From: Eudromia elegans
Taxonomy: Eukaryota > Chordata > Aves > Tinamiformes > Tinamidae
NCBI GenBank assembly: GCA_003342815.1
Contig: PTEX01000120.1
Span: forward strand, 644,562 to 708,561
DNA: 64,000 nucleotides
Reading direction: 5' to 3'
In this document: piece by piece, positions 1 through 11,002 of the stretch
Position numbering within the stretch: position 1 is the stretch's first letter
Layout: each line of letters starts with the position of its first letter
Translations under genes and position numbers: made by a program
The notes under the pieces: model-generated
Databases searched by the model: none
The model's input: the letters and a program-made list of their open reading frames with translations, nothing else
What the model was told of the DNA's origin: nothing

Positions 1-1345
1 ACAAACTATTAAATTTTTCAAATGATCCATGTCAGACTAATTGCCCTACAGCACCCTGTAGGACTCCCTAAGTATAGTACCATTATAAAGATTGTTTTGA
101 AGAAAATATATGTTTAATCATTGGTTGTAACTAGTTGTGAAATGATAGCTATTATCAACTTAAAAGTGCATGCCTTTCTCTGCAGAGGAAACACAGTTTA
201 ATTATGGTATAAAGGTATCACCTAAAAGGATTATACTTCAACTGTTACCTCTTGGTAGAGCATCATAAAAATTAGCTGTAGTCTGGGTAGAAAACACTAA
301 AATGTTACCACATCATAAGCAGTTTTCTGCTTATTACAATAAGATATGTATGTATATACATATATACACACACACATGTATACATATATACATATAGATA
401 TACGTGTGTGTGTATATATATACATATATATATAAAATGACACAATAATTGCTGAAAATAACTCTTCCTGCCCTAAAAGGAGATTGACTGCAAAAGCCCA
501 TTGATATTATCTGGAATCTGTCTTTGCTTATAGATTTCTTCTCCTTTAAGATAAGGGGGATGACACTGAAAACCTATATGTCCAGTGTCTGAGAGAAAGA
601 TTTTATTAAATTAAGAGTTATTAAATTTGGTCATTTTAACTAGTTAAAAAAAAAATCAGTTCTTAAAGGTACTACTATTTTGTCTGTCGAAAATCATAAG
701 TTACTAATAACATAGTTGTACCCTCAAAGGAAATGTCTAAACATGCCTAAAAGGATAAAAACATGAATTTTTGTTTTTCTTTACCAGTGACCTCACAAAA
801 AGACTGTAAAGAGAAGAGGCAGATAAAAAGATTCTGTTCTATTTGATTAGATATTTACTAATTATCTTAGAATTATGATTGTAGAGGTTAATGACGGGCT
901 AAGATATACGCTCATACATGTCTGTTTGGGCAGACTGCCATAAACAGACTAAACAAGTTGAAATATTTTGAGATTATATTTACAAAACAGACACCAAAAG
1001 GACTGTTTTCACAGTGAATGTAGACATACCTAATTCAGTCAGTCATCAGAACCAGACTTTCTATGGCATCATGAATTGCATTATAAGCTGTTTCTCACCT
1101 TGATTTTTGCCAGTTCCTGAAATGGTTACAATATGTCCTGAAGGCCTTCTGTCTCTGTGGCCTTACTTACTATATCATAAAATAGATCTTGGAAGTGAAC
1201 AAACCACAGGTTACTCTTGAATTTACCTCATTTGCAAGATTTCAGAATTTTTCCTTCAACAGCAAATTAACATATGGTTTTACATGGATTTAACATGTGG
1301 TTGTGCTATTCAAAAAGTAGCCTTGCTGCTCTTCTCATCATATAG
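1..1345. other. AT-rich single-copy stretch, no gene seen
   Basis: Ordinary AT-rich DNA with short A and T runs. Apart from the palindromic TA/CA microsatellite listed separately, I see no coding frame, RNA gene or transposon signature. Confidence 0.6.
344..434. repeat. TA/CA microsatellite with inverted-repeat arms
   Basis: Alternating TA and CA tracts are followed by alternating TG and TA tracts. A CACACACACA arm at about 366-375 can pair with a GTGTGTGTGT arm at about 404-413. The intervening part is itself TA-rich, so the roughly 90 bp can fold into one long hairpin or cruciform. Such tracts are usually length-variable. Confidence 0.85.
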
Positions 1346-1860
1346 CAGAATCACGGAATCACAGAACAGCTGAGGTTGGAAGGGGCCTCTAGAGATCATC
1401 TAGTCCAACCCCCCTGCTCCAGCAGGGACCCGTAGAGCACATGGCACAGGGTGGCATCCAGGCAGGTTTGGAAGATCTCCAGAGAAGGAGACTCCACAAC
1501 CTCTCTGGGCAGCCTGTTCCAGGGCTCCGTCACCCTCACAGCCAAGAAGTTCTTTCTCACATGGACATGGAACTTCCTGTGTTTCAATTTGTACCCATTG
1601 ACCCTTATCCTATCACTAGCCACCACCAAGAAGAGTTTGGCCCTCTCCTCCCAACATTCTACCCTCAGATCCTTATACATATTCATCAGATCCCTTCTCA
1701 TCTTTCTCTCTTCCAGGCTAAACAGGCCCAGCCCACACGATAGGTGCTCCAGTCTAGCTCCTTGCTAGACCCTTTCTAGAAGCTCCAAGTCCCTCTTGTA
1801 CTGGGGAGCCCAGAACTGCACACAGTACTCCAGATGTGGCCTCACTAGGGCTGAGCAGTA
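1346..1860 (-). mobile_element. CR1 LINE, 3' fragment
   Basis: This is the 3' end of a CR1 non-LTR retrotransposon, read on the minus strand. The left edge shows the terminal octamer repeats as agaatcacggaatcacag, followed by the CR1 hallmark tgaggttggaaggggcctct. Minus-strand frame 1396-1701 encodes the C-terminus of CR1 ORF2, including the segment [20 protein letters not shown]. The frame is lost upstream of 1701, where the DNA still matches CR1 up to about 1860. The copy is 5'-truncated, as most CR1 copies are, and carries no catalytic region. A CCCTGC/GCAGGG stem with a 4-base loop lies at 1412-1427. I see no target-site duplication, which is normal for CR1. Confidence 0.95.
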
Positions 1861-4800
1861 GTCCATAATGTATACAAGGTAGCATTTTGGGGAATGACAC
1901 AAAGCTTTCACTGATGTTGCCTACACTGTGGATTACATTACGTAGGATGCTCAACTCCTTTGACTTTAAGGATACATGCTGTTCATAAAGCACCTTCATT
2001 TTTAAAGGAAGGGAAAGTTTAGAAAAGTGTAGCTCATGACCTTTAAATCTCCTAAATAACCATTGTCCAAATATTAGGAAATTTTGTAACTATTATGTTC
2101 CTGGGTAAGACACTTAAATAAAATTGGATGTAATAAGCATTTGCTAATGTGAAAAACAATGAGTTTGATCTACATATATTAGAAATATTTTTTATTAAAG
2201 ATGCAGGATAATAAGCAAAGACAAAATATTTTTCCTTAAATGAAAATCTTTGCAAGGAGCTTTACATAGTCTGTCTTGGAGCTGTGTGGAGGATGGAAGA
2301 GATTTTAATGTTCTGAGTGTAATCAACTATGAAAAAATATAATATTTTTGTATTGTAGATATAAATATTTTTAGTTTCAATTTAAGGAAGCAGACTGCAA
2401 ATAAATTGATGGAATGCATGTATAGCTACTGTAGTTTATTCAAACTATATTTTTTAAAATGTTGTTTAAGAATTTTCAACATATGTTCTGGAGGAAAAAA
2501 AACATGGAATTTCCTTTCACAGTTATTAATATATTTGGAACATTTATCTTCTGTAGACAATCTATGTAAGAAAAATGTGAGGGTTTTTTTTTTTTTTCAT
2601 TTTATTATTCTCCTTCTCCTGATTTAACCTGCCTCTTATAATCTATGAATAGATTATTTTCTGATTTTTATTCTTGACATGCTCTCATTGAATTTATACT
2701 CTTTGGTGTTCACCTTTAAAAGGTGCAAATTGTCCTTTGTGAAAAAAGGTGGAATATATCCAGTTTGTATTTTGTTTGTCTTGCTTAGTCTCTTGTCTCT
2801 TGGACAATCCTCATGTCAGACTATTGTGCCATAAAACATGTTAGATTTTACAGATATTTCAGTGTATGTTTTAAATAAAGGGTTGGGACTGTAGTATATA
2901 AACTCCTTCTGTGGATAGCCATGTCTTCATTTATACAAACACAGCCACTCCAGCAATAAAATACTTTATAGTATCACTGGAAAATGTAGTAATTCTAAGG
3001 AAAAAAAAAATCAATGATAAATTGTCAACTATTTAATTACCATGTTGGAATTAAACTTACATCTATTTCTAGATGGTAGAACTAGAGAAATTTACAGGAA
3101 TAAAAAATGAGCAGGATAATTCTCTGTGTTGAAGTACATCATTGCCTCTGCCGTAAAAAGTTGGTAGTGCTAGTCCATAAAGGCAGAAATACAGACTGAA
3201 ATTTAAAGTCCTGGATGTTCGGTTTCTTGCTCTTCCTCCAATCCTTTGACTTCCAGAAGAAAGATAATAGATATACTGTGATTATTTGATGAAGTTTTAT
3301 CTTAGTAAAAATTTTCAAAAGAGGTCTCATGTTATATTTGCAAGTTTATGGTGTTTTTAAGCTCTTGGCCTTCCGGTATAACACTAAATGATGACTAAGA
3401 AACCTGTATACTTTTTTTTTTTGTCATTTCTAATAATGATTTATCTGCTTAAAGTTGTTTGTTTGCTGTTTTGCTTCATCATTTTTTCCGTGTTTGATAC
3501 TTTCTGCCATTGGGGTATGCAGAAAATTCTTTTCTTCACTAATGTATACTTGTCAGAGGTGTGATTGCTGATCTGTTGATGTCTCTGCAGAAATCTGAAA
3601 AGATGCCTAAACAGAGAGTTTATTGTTCTTGGTCCTGTATGTATATCAGTTGCTTAACTGATTGATTGCTTTAGAATATTCTTAAGGGCATATTGGCACT
3701 GACATACTAGAGCTCTGCTGTTCTTACGTGCAGAAGACCACGAGCCCTGCATTAAGGCTGCGAACTATGTTAGCCTAGTGATTAGTTAATTAATTAATTA
3801 AATAGGGTCTCCTTGTACTGCTGTTTGAAATCCTTCCAAATTTTTTGTCAGGTTGCGTACACACTCTGTGATTCTCTGAGATAGATACAATACTGCAGAA
3901 CACTCCACATCTCAGCGGTCTCCACTGCCGCCTCTTCCGCAGACTGCATCTGATCACAGGCCTCTTAGTGCATGTGAGCATCTTCAGATGGCAGCTTGCC
4001 AGAAGACTAATGTGACATCATTGATTCAGGTTATTTTCCAGCCAGTCTGTTAGTTTTCATTTTGCATTTCTGTCAGGATTTGAGGTTTGTGTTAATACTG
4101 CTGCTGCTAACAGCAACCGTATTTTTTTCCTGTTTTAAAGACATTTTCACCTATTACAAACATGCTTTTCATGCCTTTCCAGGTTATCAATAGGTAAGAA
4201 ATGACTTAATTCCAAACCTGCCAGACACTCACTCCATTTGACCTGATTCATTATCGTCTCTCCCCGACAGACTTTGATCCAGTTTTAATTCACTGAGTGC
4301 TTGTGTCTGTGTCAATCTGAACTAATGCCATGCATAAGATTTGTGAGTACAAGAGCAGAGATTATACCAAGTACACACAAATCTGTGTTTGTGCTTAAGT
4401 CTTTATTCTATTCTTCGCTTTTTTTGTTTTCTCTCAGTATACCTTAGTCCATTATCTCAGAATAAAAAACCAGTGTCTTAACCAAATTTAGCGGAGAAAA
4501 TAGTCATATGCAGTTAATATGAGGGGCTTCAATTACTGAAGAAAATATAAAAAGTGACATTTGTGATCCAAAGACAAATGTGGTCTTTGTCTTTTAAAAC
4601 TGCCAATTACCAAATAAAAGTAAAGTTGCTAAAATACCTACACATTTCAGAGTACATTTGATGGACATATAAAAATCCAACTAAATGTTTAGTGCTGAAG
4701 TTACAGTTGTCTTATGGCCCTAGTAAATTTGGAAGTATTTTTTACACTTTGTATTAATTCTTTGTAATGAATGCATACATCTCCATAAATCTTCAGTCCA

Positions 4801-6829
4801 TCTTTTTCATGAAGCCTCTCCATGGCCTCTTTTCCTGTCTGGTCTTGCTTTCTTACTCTTTGTGGGGAGACAAAACGTATGTTATGTATTATGGAAATAA
4901 CATGTGTAATCTGAATAAAATACATCGTCTGGCTATTTTTCTGTATATTTGTCCTGAATATTTGCATTGCAAATTTCCTTATAGTGTGTTAGGTTCTTAC
5001 CTGTCTGGAATTGCATTCATAGGTATTGACACATCGGATTCATTAACAAGAAAAGTAGTTATAAAATGAGTATAAAATCAACACATACTTGCTCAGGATT
5101 TATGTAAGCAATGCATAGTGTGATATTTTAGGATATCAGTTTTCCGTGCAAGCAAAAATGCAATTTTTTGGTAGACGATTATAATAAAATATAAAGTAGT
5201 GTAATGATAATTTTAAAAATGTTTTTGTGATGTTTTCTAAGAATTGCTGAACCTAACAGTAAAACTGCATACAATACTTTAACAGTTTCAGTTAACATCC
5301 TGTTTTGAGGATCTCTTGGTTTTGTCAAAAAAGTAAAATTTCTTCAAGACTTTATTTCAAAAATCTGTATATATATGTATATATATAAATGTATTTTAAA
5401 CAAAATACATATATCCTATATATTGTTCAAATGATGAAGAATGAAGTAAAAAAATTGTATGGAAACTTATCTCATAAAAAGAAAGCAGTAAGATGAGTGT
5501 GAAGTAGCATAAGCTAGCTCTTAGGAGATGGGAAAATATTTGTAAGATGAGCTTTGAACTATGAGTTCTATAATATTTTTTAACTAATAAAAAACATATG
5601 TTGCTAGATCTTCAGATATAATTAGAGTTTATAGACTTAAGTCCTTTTAATCATCAGGTGCCTATCTCCCAAATTAATTCACAAAGTGTCCTTATCTTTA
5701 ATATGGAAAATCTTAAGTAAGAAACCATGAAGCAATGATCAGAGTATGAATGACTAAACAAAATGCATTTCCTGCTTTATCTATTTCATTCTTTTGGGAT
5801 TTTTGTCATAACCTATATCCTATATTTTGGTATTAGCAGAAAGTTTTTCGGCCATTACAGTGCTTAGATACTTTCACTCCTTTTTAGAGGAGGTCATGTT
5901 GCATATCACTTCAGCATGATGAGAAGTAATTTATTTACAAACAGCCACAACAACAGGGTTTCCATAACTGTGTTCAATAACTGGCAAATGAGATGTTTTA
6001 GTTCTTGACAACAAACTAAATCAGAGGCCATTGTCTTAAGTCAATATTTTTTTCTATTCTGACTGGCATTTCTAAACAAGATGCAAAATGAGTGAATCCA
6101 CCCATGGCTTTCATGTAATGCATAGCTTGATAGACCCTCCAACATTTCCTTTGTTTTCACTGCCAATATATTTTCCTCCAGGTTGGCAAAGATGGGCAGG
6201 GGGTGAAGTTACCCAGACAGCATAGATTTCTTTCCTTCTAGTCAGCTGGTGAAAACTGGGGAATTCTTCCCAGGAACCTATTCTGAGCATCAGTTGGTGT
6301 TTGATCATTACCAAGAAACATTTGCGTTTCTCTCCCTCTGTATAATCTATCAACACATACACCTCAAGATTTAAATGAAAAATAATAAGACATGTTTGCA
6401 TTGTGAGAGACTCCACTCATGACCAAGTAGGTGATATACAAAACCAGAACAAAAAGGATGACCAAGACTCTGTATAAATATTCAGAATTCTACAGAAATA
6501 TTTTTGGACTTTAAATGATGTTAAAAATATTAAAAGATAAGATTAATGCTTCATTACTCAAATACAACCAAGATAATTCTAAAGAACCATGCAGTAATGC
6601 TCAAGTACGGAAATCATATGTTTTAACGGAGCACTGTAATTTTCATCTCCAGCACATAGAGGCAGAACTTAATTTCTGGCTTCTCTTATCAGACAAATAA
6701 TACAAAATAACTTAGAACTAACATAAAAGTACATCACCACTTGTTGTCAGAGATGATCTATAATGATATTTATAATAGCTACAAAAAATTAGTGTATTTC
6801 CCAATTGGAGTAGATTGTCAGTTTCATAG
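1861..6829. other. AT-rich stretch, no gene seen
   Basis: About 5 kb of AT-rich DNA with frequent short A and T runs. A (TTAA)4 tract lies at 3786-3801, and a slightly GC-richer patch at about 3840-4000 matches nothing I recognise. All open frames are short and show no family motif. A small TA tract and hairpin near 5.4 kb are listed separately. Confidence 0.55.
5367..5410. repeat. TA tract with adjoining perfect 9-bp hairpin
   Basis: An alternating TA tract at 5367-5388 is followed by ATGTATTTT (5389-5397), a 4-base loop AAAC, and the exact complement AAAATACAT (5402-5410). This is likely a by-product of AT-rich low-complexity sequence. Confidence 0.6.
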
Positions 6830-7730
6830 CTCATGAATGTTGTCTGCTTTGACTTCAGCCTGGCTTTCAACATAGTCTCCCATAACATCCTCATAGGGAA
6901 GCTCAGGAAGTGTGAGTTAGAGGATTGCACAGTGAGGTGCATTGGGAACTGGCTGGATGGCAGAGTTCAGAGAACTGTGATAATCAAGGACAAGTGCAAG
7001 ATCCTGCACCTGGAGAGGAATAAGTGTCCCAGGCACTAGGACAGATTAGGGGCTGAGCTGCTGGAAAGCAACTCCAGGGATTTGGGAGCCCTGGTTGACA
7101 ATGTTAACCATGAGGCAGCAATGTGCCCTCGTGGCTGAGAAGGCCAATGGGATCCTGGTCTGCGTCAGGAGGAGCGTTGCCAGCAGGTCAAGGGAGGGGA
7201 TCCTGCCCCTCTCCTCAGCCCTGACAAGGCCGCACCTGGAGTATTGGGGGCAGGTCTGGGCTCACAGGACAGGAGGGACGTGGAACTTCTAGGGAGGGTC
7301 CAGAGTAGAGTGACAAAGATGATTAAGGGACAGGAGCATCTATCTTATGAAGAAAGACTAGGCAAACTCGGTCTGTTTAGCTTTGTGAAGACTGAGAGGA
7401 GATGTGATCGATATTATAAGTACCTACGGGGAGAATGCAGGGAGGAGGGAGCCAAACTCTTGGTGGTGGCCAGGGAGAGGACAAGGCGTAACAACTACAA
7501 GATGAAACACAGGAAGTTCCACGTCTATGTGAGGAAGAACTTCTTGGCTGTGAGGGTGACAGAGCCCTGGAACAGGCTGCCCAGAGAGGTTGTGGAGTCT
7601 CCTTCTCTGGAGATCTTCAAAATCCACCTGGATGCCACCCTGTGCCTTGTGCTAAGTGTCCTTGTTTGAGTAGGAGAGTTGGACTAGACAATCTCTAGAG
7701 GTCCCTTCCAATTTTCAATGGAGTATGTGA
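6830..7730 (+). mobile_element. CR1 LINE, internally deleted copy
   Basis: A plus-strand CR1 copy. It begins within the reverse-transcriptase domain: the DFSLAFNIVSHNIL segment from about 6853 corresponds to the CR1 [15 protein letters not shown] motif. It then jumps at about 6987 from the NWLDGRVQRTVI region straight to the KCKILHLERN region. The segment with the SGVPQGS and FADD catalytic motifs is missing, a loss of roughly 250 bp judged against the better copy at 32-34 kb. The rest reaches the CR1 3' end, tctagaggtcccttccaa at about 7694-7711, with a decayed terminal octamer. Two frame changes separate the coding pieces. The element is inactive and older than the 32-34 kb copy. Confidence 0.93.
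7244..7669 (+). pseudogene. CR1 ORF2 C-terminal fragment
   Basis: This is the longest open piece of the plus-strand CR1 copy, 141 codons. It covers the C-terminal part of the ORF2 polyprotein after the reverse-transcriptase core. Segments such as RVTKMIKGQEHLSYEERLGKL and [20 protein letters not shown] match the other CR1 copies in this window. It has no catalytic motif and no plausible independent start, so it is a relic and not a gene. Confidence 0.85.
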
Positions 7731-9230
7731 CTAGCATTTTCTTCTTCATAGTTTTTTATTATCATTCCCACATTTTTCATACCTTGTATATTCAATTGAA
7801 AAACATCATTTTTCTTTGTTGCTTACTAATTTAATAACCAAGATTTTACTACTATTAAGTAGAAATCCAGTCAAGTAGTCAGTAGAAAGGAGAGAAATTT
7901 CATGAAATTAAGTTATTATCAACAACTGGAAAAAAAAGAAAAGGAAGAAAAATATTCAGCTGCTTCAAGCATTCTTCTGCAACTGTTCCTAATTCACCAG
8001 CTGCAACACAACTTCTGTTTGTTGATAATGGAGTATGGTTGAATTGTAATTACAAGGCTTTTCCTAGCAGGCTTGCTGGAATGCATGCATGGCTAGATAT
8101 CATAAAGAATTTATACCAAGGTGTTAGATATGATCTGAGAATCCATTAAAAAGAATAGCCTTAATCATCCACAATAACATTGGTTTAATTATTAATAGAG
8201 CTAATCAGTAGTCTAAAATTTCTCAATCAAATATTAATCATAAGGGTAGGTGAATTCATATTGTTTGTGATGGGCATACTGTCCATACTTCTTAATACTT
8301 TGATCTTGTTATATTAACCTACCAAGAGAGGTAAGGAATAATTCATTAGGTGTTTGTAAAAAGATATTTGAAAATATTAACTTCTTTTAATATAGAAATT
8401 TGTCAGCTCTGTTCACACTGCACGTAAGCTGATCAACACAACTCTTTGATATTCAGCACAGATTTAACAGAGATGTTTTTCATTCTGTTGAGGGTGATTT
8501 TATATTATTTTGTGTTAAAATGGTTCTCCCTTGCATTATATAATAAACTACATATGTTCAGTTCTGTTCGTTGAATTTTTGCAAGACAGATTTTTTTTTG
8601 TAAGTCTGTGAAAGCAATGCATCTGTCCAAAAATAAAGCGATATGGATACCTTGATATCGTGTTTTCACGTAGATGTCATGTTTTCCCAAACATTCATAT
8701 GAGTGGAATAACTGAACACAGCTGAAAAGATAATAACATTAAAAATCCAGATATTTCTAAACTTCATAGTTTTCTACATAAGACATTATGATAAAGTAAA
8801 ACAACAACAACAACAGAAAAAAGAACGTCAGACATACTATTGAAAATCTCATTTTATAAGGATTTTCATAAATTTTATCAGTTCTTTAAATCATGAATAT
8901 GGCAGATGTTATTTCAGAAATATAATATGATTGACCTAGTAAAACTTGTGTTTAAGAAAAATTTAGACACTTCAAGAGAATTAATATTGATTTAAAGAAT
9001 GTTACCAATAAACCATTACTACCTTGTGTTACCTTGTGTTTATGTATGTATGATACGTTATTAATAAATACTGTTTTTTATAATCCTGACTGGGAAAGCT
9101 ATAGAAAAACTCTCTTTCCGGAGAAGAAAAACAACCCTCAGATATTTTTTTACACCAGATGTAAGATCCCACATTGAGTCTAAGGCTATCCTCTGGTAGT
9201 GAACAGCAGAATTGAAATAGACAAAATGTA
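7731..9230. other. AT-rich stretch, no gene seen
   Basis: AT-rich DNA with A and T runs and a short AAC tract near 8800-8815. I see no gene or recognisable transposon. Confidence 0.55.
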
Positions 9231-9337
9231 CTTTAAAAAAAATCCAGTGAAATCAATGTTTCCCCACAGCCCACGTGTTCAGCCTTTAAAAAAATTCCAG
9301 TGAAAATCCATGTTTCTCCACAGCCCATGCATTCCGC
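9231..9337. repeat. Two-copy tandem repeat, 53-bp unit
   Basis: Unit 1 (9231-9283) and unit 2 (9284-9337) both run from a ctttaaaaaaa start through ccagtgaaa and cacagccca. They differ by scattered substitutions, so the duplication is not recent. Read on the minus strand, the two units give similar peptides (GCGETWIFTGIF and GCGETLISLDFF). Confidence 0.85.
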
Positions 9338-9749
9338 CTCAGGATGGTCTGTTCTCATAGGACTGTTGCAGGGATGTAGGGAAGTTCTGGAGATGATAGG
9401 GAGTCTAAGTCCCTTCTCCTCCCAAGGTGTGGGGTTTGGGCCCTGCTGGTGGACTCTATCAGCATTGTGCTCCAGTAAGGGTGAGAGTTGGGAGATCACA
9501 AGGATGATCTTGCTCTCATGCTGCAGTGTCTCCTGCTGGACACAGTTACTGATGCTTGGTTTGAGCATTGGGCCCATCCTTGTGTGATGCTCTTTGCAGA
9601 TGGATCTTAGAAAAGATGGAGGAGGAGCTATGGGGTCTGGCTCGGTCATGACCCGCAAGCTGAGTGAGACTTGGGCCACCTCTGCATGGACTCTGGGCAA
9701 AATTTGAGGTGCTGTGGCCAGAATTTGGCAAGCAGTCACCTAAAGGGCC

Positions 9750-9825
9750 CTGAATCTGTCCCCTGGCTCTTCTGAAGAAGGAGCCCAATGGAATCACAGA
9801 TAATTTCTCATACAGAAATGAACCT
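9750..9825. repeat. Degenerate direct repeat, copy A
   Basis: This copy matches 10302-10375 at an offset of about 551 bp. Shared words include aatctgt, cttctgaagaag, cacagataattt and catacagaaa. About 12 bp in the middle is unrelated. Confidence 0.75.
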
Positions 9826-9826
9826 G

Positions 9827-10301
9827 AAAGAAACAGAACAGTAGCTTGCTGTCCCCTTCCATTATTTTTGTCTATCTGCTGTTCCTAAATAAAGCACATC
9901 AGTGTTTGATGTGAATAATACATGAATGATGATTTGGATACCAATCTATTTGTATTACTAGTAATCATATAAATATATGAATGAATTTATACAGCTGTTA
10001 TCTGCCTGTTGTTTCATATAATCAAATTCCAAAATCGGGGAAAAGACTGAAACCATTATATAAACATACTGAAAAATATGGATAAAAATGAAAAATGATG
10101 TAGCAATAGGACATATGAGGTAGGATTTAAAAAGCAGCTGTTAGCCCACTCATGGATAACTATTGTAGAGTATTTCTAAATATTTTGTCAAGTTTAGGAC
10201 AACATTGAAACACAGCCTGAGTATAATCATAGACTAGCCTGTAGCCAATATGATGATATCCAAACACCTTTTATTCATGTTTTTCTGTTATAGGGAGAGC
10301 A
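9827..10301. other. AT-rich spacer, no gene seen
   Basis: AT-rich sequence between the two copies of the degenerate direct repeat, unlike the GC-richer block on its left. No gene or element is recognised. Confidence 0.55.
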
Positions 10302-10375
10302 GAAATCTGTTCCTTGGGCCTTCTGAAGAAGATTTCTTCCAGAACCACAGATAATTTCCCATACAGAAAGTAACT
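10302..10375. repeat. Degenerate direct repeat, copy B
   Basis: Second copy of the repeat seen at 9750-9825. It is not followed by the rest of the 9.2-9.8 kb block. A solo LTR has inserted only about 15 bp to its right, so B may be a partial duplicate or a truncated second insertion of the same unknown repeat. Confidence 0.7.
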
Positions 10376-10395
10376 AGCTACTTAGACCAATAGGA

Positions 10396-10996
10396 GCTCG
10401 CCGTCCCAACAGAACCGGCCCCCCTCCGGCGAAGGGACCGCAGACGGCCAGAGAGGGTTGAGGTGGGGCGGCGCTACCAGGGTGCTGAGCTGATCCGAGG
10501 CGGGTGAGAGCGGGGGAGTCGCCCTCCAACCAGCCCCTGTATCACTCACACACAGGGGTTGATTGCAGAACAAACTCCAACTTTATTGTGGGGCTGGCGG
10601 GAATATATAGGGGAGCCATGCCGGTCTGACACTCCTGGTTGGTGGAGATGTAGCCACCCTGTTGACCCCGATTGCTGGGTGATGATGCTCCCAGCCACGA
10701 TTGGCGGCCCCAGGATCCGGCCAGCTATTGGCCGCCTCCTGTGGCGGGAGACCACCAGGCCCTAATTGGTCAGAGGCTCCCGGTCTGCCCAGCAATGCTG
10801 ATCAGCCCAGGAGCACTCCGGCCCCCCCTTACCGGAGTCACCAGGAGGTCAGGTGGCCAGCTCTCCCATACATTCCTATAGCGCCCCCCCCATAACTATT
10901 TACATTTACTATTTACATTATATACATATATACAGGGTAGGCTGCCTGGCTTGGTCCTCTCCCGTGCTAAATCGGCAGGACTGCCGTCCTGCAACA
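10396..10996 (-). mobile_element. Solo LTR of an endogenous retrovirus, class II-like, copy 1
   Basis: A GC-rich island of about 600 bp in AT-rich DNA, homologous over most of its length to 27255-27938. It is flanked by the 6-bp direct repeat ATAGGA (10390-10395 and 10997-11002), which is the target-site duplication. On the minus strand it has CCAAT boxes, a TATA box and an AATAAA signal in the order expected of a retroviral LTR. The U3 terminus ends in CA as seen on the plus strand. The opposite terminus reads GC where copy 2 has TG, so it has mutated or lost its end. No gag, pol, env, primer-binding site or second LTR lies beside it, so it is a solo LTR left by recombination. A 6-bp duplication is typical of alpha- and beta-retroviruses, which suggests class II; that is inference. 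Confidence 0.88.
10582..10769 (-). promoter_or_regulatory. LTR copy 1 promoter: CCAAT boxes, TATA box, poly(A) signal
   Basis: Read on the minus strand, three CCAAT motifs (plus positions 10765-10769, 10727-10731 and 10700-10704) precede a TATATATT box at 10602-10609. An AATAAA hexamer follows at 10582-10587. The hexamer lies about 16-20 bases after the TATA box, so transcription would start just beyond it and R would be short, an arrangement like that of avian leukosis-type LTRs. Whether it is still active cannot be told from sequence. Confidence 0.65.
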
Positions 10997-11002
10997 ATAG
11001 GA

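Larger units (their letters stand above)
9231..9826 (-). other. Unassigned GC-richer, coding-like block
   Basis: A block clearly richer in G and C than its surroundings, with a 168-codon open frame on the minus strand (9233-9739) and an overlapping one at 9546-9797. The protein shows no motif I recognise. It ends in the tandem 53-bp repeat, so its C-terminus is a repeated peptide. On the minus strand, a pyrimidine-rich stretch ending in CAG at about 9824-9834 precedes the block, which looks a little like a splice acceptor. The beginning of the block is repeated, degenerated, at about 10302-10375. It could be an old retroelement or LTR piece, an exon-like relic or a lineage-specific repeat. 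I do not claim a function. Confidence 0.35.
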
